Shown: piece by piece, positions 7,016 through 14,542 of the stretch | Numbering within the stretch: position 1 is the first letter of the stretch | How the letters are laid out: the number at the start of each line of letters is the position of its first letter | Assembly (NCBI GenBank): GCA_039934635.1 | Contig: JBDTLT010000036.1 | Span: 1 to 35,599 of the forward strand | Source of the DNA: DATLFA01 sp039934635 | Lineage (GTDB): Bacteria > Actinomycetota > Acidimicrobiia > Acidimicrobiales > WLNW01 | Direction: 5' to 3' | DNA: 35,599 nt | Position numbers and translations under genes: made by a program | Notes under the pieces: model-generated | Databases searched by the model: none | Seen by the model: the letters and a program-made list of their open reading frames with translations, nothing else | Told to the model about the DNA's origin: nothing

Positions 7016-7831
7016 TCAGCCGGCGAACAACTCGACAACCCAGACCCGACCGTTGACATCGGTGGCGGCACCGACACCGATTCGGGTGAAGCTCGGATTC
7101 ACGATGTTTCCAAGATGACTGGCGCTGTTGACCAGCGCATCGTGGACGACCGCGCTCGAGGCGCCGAAGCCAACGTTTTCGCCGAGCGTCGACCACGGCT
7201 TGCCGAGCAGTTGTTGCGGCAGCGAGCTGTGCCGCAGCACACCACTCGTCGCGAGTTCGAGAGCCCAACCGACGGCCGCGCTGTCGAGCGAGCCGTCCCG
7301 GGCAAGTGCGGCCACGCCGCGCCCCGCACGGACGCTGTTGGTGCGAGCCGCGATGTCACCGGCCGCGGAAGGTGCGGCGGCGACGGTGGCGGCGGCGGGA
7401 ACGACGGGTGGGGGTGCGGCCGTGGTCGGGGGAGCTGCGGCAACCGTGGGGGCCGGAGCGGCGGCAGTCGTCAGCCGCGCCGGTTGTTTGTACTCGACGA
7501 CGGCGACCGGCTCGGCGGGCGCCGGCAATGGTTCGGCGACCATGCGTACCGGCATCGGCGACCCGGGGAGCACTTCGAGCGCCAGCGACTGTGTCGTCCA
7601 CACCGTCGGGGTCCGGACGGACACGAGCGAGAGTTGGCCTTGGCGAGCAGCCGCCACGTCCACGGCGCTTTGGGCTGCCGGATGTTCGTCGCCGGCGGGG
7701 ATCGACACGGGAACGATGGCCTCTATCGAAGAGGACAGCCGCGACTCGGTCGTTACGACGGTGTCACTTTGCTGGCACCCCATCACCGCCAGAAGGGTGA
7801 GGGAAGCAAGTAGGTTGCGCCGCGATTTCAA
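7016..7831 (-). CDS. secreted CAP-domain (SCP/YkwD-like) lipoprotein
   Basis: A 271-residue exported protein. The signal sequence MKSRRNLLASLTLLAVMGC ends in a lipobox-like VMGC with Cys19 as the lipidation site. Residues ~90-155 are a Pro/Ala-rich linker (PAPTVAAAPPTTAAPPP). The C-terminal ~115 residues are a compact CAP domain: ARTNSVRAGRGVAALARD, then a His in LRHSSLP, GENVGFG, SASHLGNIVNPSFTRIGVG and WVVELFAG. CAP proteins act outside the cell; specific activities are known for few. The start is TTG 7831, supported by GAGGA (minus strand, 7841-7837) five bases upstream. It stands alone and is divergent from lhgO across a 312-base gap. Confidence 0.88.
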   Translation of the reverse strand: MKSRRNLLASLTLLAVMGCQQSDTVVTTESRLSSSIEAIVPVSIPAGDEHPAAQSAVDVAAARQGQLSLVSVRTPTVWTTQSLALEVLPGSPMPVRMVAEPLPAPAEPVAVVEYKQPARLTTAAAPAPTVAAAPPTTAAPPPVVPAAATVAAAPSAAGDIAARTNSVRAGRGVAALARDGSLDSAAVGWALELATSGVLRHSSLPQQLLGKPWSTLGENVGFGASSAVVHDALVNSASHLGNIVNPSFTRIGVGAATDVNGRVWVVELFAG

Positions 7832-7921
7832 ATCGGTCCTCGTAGGAGTTTGACCAGCACCGATGTCGGGTGGCCAGGTCGGGCGAAGGTCGGTTCGGGA
7901 ACCCTATCGGTCGAAGATGAT

Positions 7922-7957
7922 GTAACAGTAGCGTTACGAATGATTTTCGGTCCGAAA
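7922..7957. promoter_or_regulatory. two inverted repeats in the CAP/lhgO divergent gap
   Basis: The 312-base gap 7832-8143 has no gene. In its AT-rich middle, GTAAC (7922-7926) and GTTAC (7933-7937) form an inverted repeat with six bases between, and TTTCGGTCCGAAA (7945-7957) is a perfect 13-base odd palindrome. Both are plausible operator sites for either divergent gene; no regulator gene is adjacent. TATA-rich sequence follows near 8009-8018. Confidence 0.4.
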
Positions 7958-8073
7958 TGTTCGTCGTCATCTTGCAACACAACGGTCATGGTGCGCAACA
8001 CCACCTGATATAGCGAAATAACCTGTCGCCGCGTCTGGTGCATGCAAGCGTTTCGGCGCCGATCCCCCCATCA

Positions 8074-8085
8074 TGTAGACCTACA
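8074..8085. promoter_or_regulatory. 12-bp palindrome upstream of lhgO
   Basis: TGTAGACCTACA has perfect 5-bp arms around AC, 59 bases before the lhgO start. GntR/FadR-type repressors often bind short palindromes of this shape near organic-acid oxidase genes, so it is a candidate operator; no regulator is visible here. Confidence 0.35.
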
Positions 8086-8143
8086 CGCCGGACCGGCGGC
8101 GGCCATTCGGGCCTCGTCGACCTGCGCTCTACGAGAGGTGGTC

Positions 8144-9349
8144 ATGGCCGACCGTTGCGACATCGTCATCGTTGGCGCGGGGATCATCGGCCTCACGACG
8201 GCCTTCAGCCTGCTCGAGCGCGACGGCGATCTCTCGATCATCATCGTCGAGAAAGAGCCCGCCATCGCGCGTCACCAGACGGGCCACAACTCCGGTGTGA
8301 TCCATGCCGGGCTCTACTACGCGCCTGGCTCCCTCAAGGCGAAAATGTGCCTCGAGGGCCGCGAACGGCTGATGCGCTTTTGCGACGAGCAATCCATCGG
8401 CTACGACGTCTGCGGCAAGGTCGTCGTTGCCACCGAGCCGGTCGAGCTTCCCCGACTCGATGCGCTCACCGAGCGCGCCGAAGCCAACGGCGTCGCGGTG
8501 ACGCGTCTCGACCGGGCGCACCTGCGCGAGCTCGAACCACACGCGGAGGGCATCGCCGGACTGCACGTGCCATCCACGGGCATCGTGAACTATTCAGAAG
8601 TGTGCGCCGCGCTTCGGCGCGTCTTGACCGATCGAGGTGTGGTGATCCGCACCGGCTCGCCCGCCGAGTCGATCACCGAACGACGCGACACGATCGAAGT
8701 CGTCGTCCCCACCGGCGCAGTGCAGGCCGACATGTTGGTCAACTGCGGCGGGCTTCACTCCGACCGCATCGCCAAAATGGCCGGCGCGGACACCGGGGGA
8801 ATTCGCATCATGCCGTTTCGCGGTGAGTACTTCGAGCTCGTCCCCGAACGGCGCTCGCTTTGTCGCAACCTCATCTACCCGCTTCCCGACCCGGCCTTCC
8901 CGTTCCTCGGTGTGCACCTGACCCGCATGGTCGACGGCAGCATCCACGCCGGCCCCAACGCCGTGCCGGCGCTGGCTCGCGAGGGTTACACCTGGCGGGC
9001 AATCAACGGTCGCGATGTCGCCGAGGTGTTGCGGGCGCCGCGCACCTATCGCCTCGCCAAGAAGTACTGGCGCACTGGCGCCGGCGAGATTCACCGCTCG
9101 CTGTCCAAGCGCGCCTTCACCAAAGCGCTGCAGCGATTGTGCCCCGAGATCACGCGCGACGATCTGGTGCCCTCGCACGCCGGCGTCCGCGCGCAAGCTC
9201 TCGACCGCACCGGCAAGTTGATCGACGACTTCGCGTTCGCGGAGACAGCGCGCGGCGTACACGTCGTCAACGCTCCTTCGCCGGCGGCGACCGCGTCGTT
9301 CGCGATCGGCGCGCACATCGCAACACGCGTGCTCGAGCACAAGCGCTGA
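8144..9349 (+). CDS. lhgO: L-2-hydroxyglutarate oxidase
   Basis: An FAD enzyme that oxidises L-2-hydroxyglutarate to 2-oxoglutarate, usually passing electrons to the membrane quinone pool. The 401-residue protein starts with the Rossmann site IVGAGIIGL (residues 9-17) and has the LhgO-type stretch RHQTGHNSGVIHAGLYY, NCGGLHSDRIA before the middle, PFRGEYFEL, and the C-terminal HAGVRAQALDRTGKLIDDF with SPAATASFAIG for FAD binding. ATG 8144 is fixed by GAGAGG (8133-8138) five bases upstream; the frame is open further upstream but through non-coding sequence. It looks monocistronic, with a possible operator palindrome 59 bases before the start. Other DAO-family enzymes are alternatives, but these motifs favour LhgO. 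Confidence 0.92.
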   Translation: MADRCDIVIVGAGIIGLTTAFSLLERDGDLSIIIVEKEPAIARHQTGHNSGVIHAGLYYAPGSLKAKMCLEGRERLMRFCDEQSIGYDVCGKVVVATEPVELPRLDALTERAEANGVAVTRLDRAHLRELEPHAEGIAGLHVPSTGIVNYSEVCAALRRVLTDRGVVIRTGSPAESITERRDTIEVVVPTGAVQADMLVNCGGLHSDRIAKMAGADTGGIRIMPFRGEYFELVPERRSLCRNLIYPLPDPAFPFLGVHLTRMVDGSIHAGPNAVPALAREGYTWRAINGRDVAEVLRAPRTYRLAKKYWRTGAGEIHRSLSKRAFTKALQRLCPEITRDDLVPSHAGVRAQALDRTGKLIDDFAFAETARGVHVVNAPSPAATASFAIGAHIATRVLEHKR

Positions 9350-9362
9350 CGCGGCGCCCCGC

Positions 9363-9390
9363 TTGCATGCCCGCTGAATCCCGATAAGGT
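9363..9390 (+). promoter_or_regulatory. candidate peroxiredoxin promoter
   Basis: TTGCAT (9363-9368) and TAAGGT (9385-9390) are separated by 16 bases; transcription would begin near 9397, leaving a leader of about 60 bases. TCCCGA (9379-9384) and TCGGGA (9394-9399) form an inverted repeat around the -10, a possible redox-responsive operator. The evidence is short matches only. Confidence 0.45.
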
Positions 9391-9457
9391 TGGTCGGGAA
9401 TACAGACGTCACGTCACCGTGTTGATGTCTGGTTGACACGACACCGAGGGAGCCACC

Positions 9458-10090
9458 ATGGCAGTACGACTGGGCGATATCGCACCTGACTTCGAAGCCG
9501 ACACGACAGACGGCAAAGTCAACTTCCACGATTGGAAGAAAGACAGCTGGGCGGTGCTCTTCTCGCACCCCAAGGATTTCACGCCGGTGTGCACCACCGA
9601 ACTCGGCTACACGGCGAAGCTCAAGGACGAGTTCGACAAGCGGGGCGTCAAGGTCATCGGTCTTTCGGTCGACCCCGTCGACTCCCACCTGAAGTGGGAG
9701 AAGGACATCGAAGAGACGCAGGGGCAGGCCGTCAACTTCCCGATGATCGGCGACTCTGATCGCAACGTCGCAAACCTCTACGACATGATCCACCCCAACG
9801 CCAACGACACCATGACCGTGCGTTCGGTGTTCGTCATCGATCCCAACAACAAGGTGCGCCTCACCATCACCTATCCCGCGTCGACCGGCCGCAACTTCGA
9901 CGAGATTCTTCGCGTCATCGATTCGATGCAACTCACCGACAAGCACAAGGTCGCCACGCCGGTCAATTGGAAGCAAGGCGACGACGTCATCATCGGCGCG
10001 GCGGTGTCCAACGAAGATGCCAAGAAGTTGTTCCCCGGCGGGTGGGACGAGAAGAAGCCGTACCTCCGGCTGGTCAAGCAGCCGAAGTAA
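9458..10090 (+). CDS. 1-Cys peroxiredoxin (Prx6 type)
   Basis: A 210-residue peroxidase that reduces hydroperoxides in the cytoplasm. The active site is PKDFTPVCTTELG with peroxidatic Cys45 and the upstream Thr and Pro of the PxxxTxxC motif. No other Cys occurs, so it must use an external thiol for recycling. The C-terminal part (PVNWKQGDDVIIGAAVS, FPGGWDEKKPYLRLV) is the extended Prx6 tail. ATG 9458 follows GAGGGAG (9446-9452) with five bases between. The gene has its own promoter region and ends six bases from the convergent cyclase gene with no terminator visible. The family call is secure. Confidence 0.96.
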   Translation: MAVRLGDIAPDFEADTTDGKVNFHDWKKDSWAVLFSHPKDFTPVCTTELGYTAKLKDEFDKRGVKVIGLSVDPVDSHLKWEKDIEETQGQAVNFPMIGDSDRNVANLYDMIHPNANDTMTVRSVFVIDPNNKVRLTITYPASTGRNFDEILRVIDSMQLTDKHKVATPVNWKQGDDVIIGAAVSNEDAKKLFPGGWDEKKPYLRLVKQPK

Positions 10091-10096
10091 CGCCGG

Positions 10097-13000
10097 TCAG
10101 CCGAGGGCGGTCGCGAACGCGGCACGCCAGCCCTTGGCCTCGACCCCGAGCGCGATGATCCGGTCGTCCGCGCGCCGCGCCGCGTCGGCCGCCACTGGCA
10201 AGCGCAACGCTTCGCTCGTAGCGGCTTGCGCCAGCGCGACGATCGCGCGGGCGACCCGATCTTCGGCCTGCGACGTGATCAGCTGCGCGCGATCGACTGC
10301 CGCGACGCACGCAGTGGCGTCCTCGCGTCGGGCCGCGAGCAACGCCGCCACGACCGCGGTCAACCAACGATCGGCGTAGGTCGCGCGGGGCGATCGTTCG
10401 ACGGCCGACGTCAGTCCCGGCACGACTTCATCGGCCCCGTCCATCAACGCCGCCAACGCGAGTGCTGCCTGCGCAGACGGGTTGGGGCCCGCGTCGCCCT
10501 CGGGGTGCACCGCGCGTTCGAGTAGGACGCGCGCGGTCTTGAGGTCACCCTCCTGAAGCGCGGCCATCCCATACGCGACGAGGCGATCACCTTGCCCCAC
10601 GAGCGCAGGATCGAGCAGGGCCGGATCGACATCGCTCAACCAACGGCGCGCCTCATTCGGATCACCGATCGCGATCGCCGACGCCGCCGCCGCGGCACCG
10701 ATGAGTTGCGCGACGCCCGCCGCTTCGGTGCCGAACTGGCGCAGTTCGAAGTCGGCGAACAGCTGGAATCCGTCGTTGACCCGACCGGCCAACACCAACG
10801 CCCGCCCCAGGAACGCGGCCGCTTGCACCTCGCCCGCGCGGTCTTCGATGCTGCGCATCATCGACAGGGCATTTTCCGCGCGCCGGATAGCGAGCTCGGT
10901 GCGTCCCGACCACAGACACACCGCGCTGCGCAGGATCTGCATCATGCCTTCGGCCCACCGGTCACCGCGTTCGCGTGCGTCGCGCAACGCCTGCGTCGCG
11001 ATCTCTTCGGCCTCGTCGAAGCGACCTTGGTGCATGCGGACGAATGCCAGCAAGCCTCGCGACCACGCAAGGCCGCTCTGATTGCCCAGCTCTTCGAACA
11101 ACTGCGACGCAACACCCAAACGCGCTTCGGCCTCGCTGCTCATGCCCTGAACGAACGCGATCCAGGCCAGGTTTTGACGGGCCCATGCCTCGCCACTGCT
11201 GTTGTCGACCTTTTGGAAGAGCGACAATGCCTCGGTCGTGCAGCGCTCGGCATCGACGAATCGCCCCCCGAACAAGTGCGTCATGCCTTCGTAGCGCAGC
11301 GCCTCGGCTACGCCTGATTCGAGCTCGAGTTCGGAATAGCGCGCCGCCGCGTCGCGCAACAGCTGCACGGCGCGCTCGTAGTTGCCGCTGCACTGTTCGA
11401 CTTCACCGAGATACAGCTGGGCTCGCGCGCGCAACAAGGGCAGCGTGTCGTCGGTCAACTCGGTCGCCGCGGCAATGTCCGCGCGGGCTAACGGCAGCTC
11501 GCGCGCCTCGATGGCGGCCTTGGCCCGACCGAGCAACAACTCCGAGCGCCGCTCGCTGTCGTCGTCGCGCGCCAACGAGAGTGCCTGGCCGAACAACCGC
11601 TGCGCCGCGTCGAGATTGGCGGAACTCGACGCCGCGGTTGCGGCCTTTTGCAGCCAGTCGAGCGCTCGCTCGCGAAGGTCGTCGGGCAGGCCGGCGACCT
11701 TGCCGATTTCGCTCGCCAACTCGGCCGCGCGCCGATAGTGATACGCGATGGCGTCGACCGCTCGCTCGAATTCGTCGGCGTTGACCAGATAGTCGGCGAT
11801 GCCGAAATGGCGCCGGGCGCGTTCTGACTTGGTGAGCCGCCCGTAGACGACGTCGCGGACGAGATCGGAACGAAACGACCACTCGCCACGATCGATGCGC
11901 GTCACGACGAGCAGATCTTTTTCCGCCAGCGCGCTGAGGGCATCGTTGATGGAGACTTCGGCCCGCAGTTCGCTCGCCATGCGGCGTAACGCGTCGATCG
12001 AACCACGGCGACCCAACACCGCGGCGTCCTCGAGAATCTCGCGTTCGCGCGACGGCAGACCATCGAGACGCGCCGACACGAGCGCCTGGAGGCTCGAAGG
12101 CAGTTCGGTGCGTTGCGGTCGCGGTTCGCCGGCCGGCCGGCGATCGTCGCGCACCAACGCGGCGAGCTCTTCGAGAAAGAACGGGTTACCGCCCGACCGG
12201 GCCAGCAGATCGGCTTCGAGCCGGGCCTCGATCTCGGGGCCGAGCAAGTGATGCAGCATCGCCTTCGCCGCGGGTTCGTCGAGGGGATCGACGCTCACCG
12301 AGATCAAGTTGAACCGACCGAGCTGGGGCGACCATCGCTCGCCCAGCGAGAAGCGCCCCGTCGCAACGATGACGAACGGCAAGCGGGCGAGGCGGTTGAT
12401 GAGGCCATCGACCATGCGCAACATGAAGTCGTCGGCCCAATGCAGGTCGCTCAACCAGAGGATCACCGGGCCTTGACCGGCACGCGCCTGTAAGAAGGTG
12501 CGCACGCCTCTTCCGGCCTCGCCTCGCGCTGCCTGCGGGTCGACCGACTTGAGCGCAGTGTCGTAGCCGAGCAGATGCAACAGGCCAGTCGCCGACCGCT
12601 GTACCTGCGGGGCGTCGCGTGCAATCGCGAATGCACTCGACACCGTGTCGAGCACGCGCACCGTCGCCTCGCCGAGCGCCATATCGGCGTCGATGCCGAG
12701 GGCGGTGCGCATGGCTTCGGCCAGCGGCCACCACGCGTCGGCTTCGCCGTAGGGGACGCACCGCCCGGACAGCACGAGGATGCCTTCGTCGTCGAGCGAC
12801 TCTTCTATGGCTTCGGCCGCGAGCCGCGTCTTGCCGACGCCGGCATCGCCGAGCAACAACATCAGCGCGGCACGCTGGCGGTGAACCGACGAGTCGATCA
12901 CTCGGCGCAGCACACTCAATTCGCCTTCGCGTCCGACGAAGGGCGTCAACGCCCTGCCCTTGCGTTCACCGGGCAGCCCATAGGGGGCGATCGCGCGGAA

Positions 13001-13606
13001 GGCCTCGACCGGTGACTCCTTTCCTTTGGCCGCGATGGCACCGGCCGATTCGTAGCGGATCACCGTAGAGGTCGCGTCGTAGGTGCTGCGCCCGACGAGG
13101 ACTTCGCCCGGCTCGGCCGCCGTCTGCAACCGGGCGGCCGTGTTCACCGCGTCGCCCATGGCCGTGTAGTCGCGATCGGCGCGGATCGACCCGACGAGGA
13201 CCTCACCGGTGTTGAGACCGATGCGCATGCGGATCGACACACCCATCTCGGAGTCGAGGTCATGGACGCTCGCTTGCATCTTGAGCGCCGCCCGCACCGC
13301 CCGCTCGGCGTCGTCCTCATGGGCCACCGGTGCCCCGAACAGGGCCACTATGGCGTCGCCGATGACCTTGTCGACCTGGCCGCCGAAGCTCACGATGTCC
13401 GCGGCCAGCCGCTCCATACAGTCGTCGACCAGGTTCTTGACCTGCTCGGGGTCGCGGCCCTCGGCGAGGCTGGTGAACCCCACGAGGTCGGCGAAAACAA
13501 TGGTGACGACCCGGCGCTCGTCGCCGTGGGTCTGCAGCGAATGCCCACAGGCCGAGCAAAACCGTGCGTCAGGCGCGGTTTCAGCTCCGCAGTTCGGGCA
13601 ATTCAC
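10097..13606 (-). CDS. class III adenylate/guanylate cyclase fused to AAA ATPase and TPR-like repeats
   Basis: A 1169-residue signalling protein. Residues 3-20 form a zinc ribbon (CPNC, CSAC). Residues ~30-205 are a class III cyclase domain: metal-binding Asp40 (FADLVGFT) and Asp84 (GDAIVALFG), purine-contacting Lys80, and Asn155/Arg159 in GDAVNTAARL, so it should be active; Lys80 with Thr148 fits ATP as substrate. A P-loop ATPase follows with Walker A GDAGVGKT (253-260) and Walker B ILWLSDLHW (382-390). From about residue 600 to the end, alpha-helical repeats resemble TPRs (AQLYLGEVEQCSGNYERAVQ). No membrane segment or HTH is seen. GTG 13606 starts the zinc ribbon and is preceded by TAGAAT at the leaderless spacing. 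The input signal and target are unknown. Confidence 0.93.
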   Translation of the reverse strand: MNCPNCGAETAPDARFCSACGHSLQTHGDERRVVTIVFADLVGFTSLAEGRDPEQVKNLVDDCMERLAADIVSFGGQVDKVIGDAIVALFGAPVAHEDDAERAVRAALKMQASVHDLDSEMGVSIRMRIGLNTGEVLVGSIRADRDYTAMGDAVNTAARLQTAAEPGEVLVGRSTYDATSTVIRYESAGAIAAKGKESPVEAFRAIAPYGLPGERKGRALTPFVGREGELSVLRRVIDSSVHRQRAALMLLLGDAGVGKTRLAAEAIEESLDDEGILVLSGRCVPYGEADAWWPLAEAMRTALGIDADMALGEATVRVLDTVSSAFAIARDAPQVQRSATGLLHLLGYDTALKSVDPQAARGEAGRGVRTFLQARAGQGPVILWLSDLHWADDFMLRMVDGLINRLARLPFVIVATGRFSLGERWSPQLGRFNLISVSVDPLDEPAAKAMLHHLLGPEIEARLEADLLARSGGNPFFLEELAALVRDDRRPAGEPRPQRTELPSSLQALVSARLDGLPSREREILEDAAVLGRRGSIDALRRMASELRAEVSINDALSALAEKDLLVVTRIDRGEWSFRSDLVRDVVYGRLTKSERARRHFGIADYLVNADEFERAVDAIAYHYRRAAELASEIGKVAGLPDDLRERALDWLQKAATAASSSANLDAAQRLFGQALSLARDDDSERRSELLLGRAKAAIEARELPLARADIAAATELTDDTLPLLRARAQLYLGEVEQCSGNYERAVQLLRDAAARYSELELESGVAEALRYEGMTHLFGGRFVDAERCTTEALSLFQKVDNSSGEAWARQNLAWIAFVQGMSSEAEARLGVASQLFEELGNQSGLAWSRGLLAFVRMHQGRFDEAEEIATQALRDARERGDRWAEGMMQILRSAVCLWSGRTELAIRRAENALSMMRSIEDRAGEVQAAAFLGRALVLAGRVNDGFQLFADFELRQFGTEAAGVAQLIGAAAAASAIAIGDPNEARRWLSDVDPALLDPALVGQGDRLVAYGMAALQEGDLKTARVLLERAVHPEGDAGPNPSAQAALALAALMDGADEVVPGLTSAVERSPRATYADRWLTAVVAALLAARREDATACVAAVDRAQLITSQAEDRVARAIVALAQAATSEALRLPVAADAARRADDRIIALGVEAKGWRAAFATALG

Positions 13607-13612
13607 AGGCTG

Positions 13613-13618
13613 ATTCTA
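13613..13618 (-). promoter_or_regulatory. -10 box for leaderless cyclase/ATPase gene
   Basis: TAGAAT on the minus strand lies six bases before the GTG at 13606. No Shine-Dalgarno sequence and no clear -35 box are visible. The remainder of the 168-base divergent gap to the ABC gene shows no further clear signal apart from the latter's ribosome site. Confidence 0.5.
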
Positions 13619-13774
13619 GGACTTGTGACACACGACGGGTCGGGAAGGCCCACGTCGGGGCCCGAGCGGCCCCTCGTAGAGCGGGGTGTACCGCCTGAAT
13701 GATCACGGTTTGATCACCGCAAACCGGCTGCCGAAGCCAGGCCTACTCCGTTAGTTTGAGCGGCCGGAGGACCC

Positions 13775-14536
13775 ATGACCACCAGCCCCACACTGAACTC
13801 CCCACCCACGGCAGACATCGCCGCTGCCGCGGTCGACGCAGTGAAGATCTACGGCCGCGGCGATACCGAGGTGCGGGCGCTCGACGGAGTCTCCGTCCAG
13901 TTTCCCCGCGGCCAGTTCACCGCCATCATGGGCCCGTCAGGTTCGGGCAAGTCCACGTTGATGCACTGCCTCGCCGGACTCGACACGCTCACGAGCGGCC
14001 ACACCTTGATCGGGCCGGTCGATCTCACGACCCTCGACGAGAAGCGCCTGACCTTGTTGCGCCGCGACCAGGTCGGGTTCATCTTCCAGGCCTACAACCT
14101 CGTCCCGACGCTCAATGCGCTCGAGAACATCCGCCTGCCGCTCGACCTGGCGCGCCGCGAGCCCGACCAAGCCTGGCTCGACCACGTGATCGACACCGTC
14201 GGTTTGCGGCAACGACTCACGCACCGCCCCTCCGAGCTCTCCGGCGGGCAGCAACAGCGCGTGGCCGTCGCCCGCGCGCTGGCGTCGCGACCGGCGATCA
14301 TCTTCGCCGACGAACCGACCGGCAATCTCGATTCCCGCACCGGAGCGGAGATCCTCTCGTTCATGCGCGAGGCGGTCGAAACCTATGGTCAGACCATCGT
14401 GATGGTGACCCATGATCCCAACGGTGCGTCGTATGCCGATCGTGTCATCTTTCTCGCCGACGGGCACGTCGACGGCGAGATGTTGGAACCCACAGGGCAA
14501 AAAGTGCTCGACCGCATGAAGGGCTTTGGTGACTGA
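13775..14536 (+). CDS. ABC transporter ATP-binding protein, LolD/MacB type
   Basis: A 253-residue ATPase subunit that should power the permease encoded next. It has Walker A GPSGSGKST (about residues 50-58), Q-loop FIFQAYNLVPTLNALEN, the ABC signature LSGGQQQRVAVARAL, Walker B IIFADEPTGNLDS with catalytic Glu, and the switch His in MVTHDP. These features, notably the Tyr-Asn-Leu Q-loop and TGNLDS, are those of the LolD/MacB/FtsE group. The first 20 residues are a short low-complexity lead. ATG 13775 follows GGAGGA (13766-13771) closely. The permease starts six bases after the stop, so the two form an operon. The substrate cannot be read from sequence. Confidence 0.95.
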   Translation: MTTSPTLNSPPTADIAAAAVDAVKIYGRGDTEVRALDGVSVQFPRGQFTAIMGPSGSGKSTLMHCLAGLDTLTSGHTLIGPVDLTTLDEKRLTLLRRDQVGFIFQAYNLVPTLNALENIRLPLDLARREPDQAWLDHVIDTVGLRQRLTHRPSELSGGQQQRVAVARALASRPAIIFADEPTGNLDSRTGAEILSFMREAVETYGQTIVMVTHDPNGASYADRVIFLADGHVDGEMLEPTGQKVLDRMKGFGD

Positions 14537-14542
14537 GCCGAT

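Noticed and set aside
9433..9438. TTGACA as -35 box of the peroxiredoxin gene
   Set aside because: Only 19 bases separate it from the ATG, leaving no room for a -10 and the ribosome site; TTGCAT/TAAGGT further upstream fits better.
8594..9976. 460-codon open frame on the minus strand across lhgO and the peroxiredoxin gene
   Set aside because: Antisense to two clearly recognised genes, spans the gap between them, and shows no motif.
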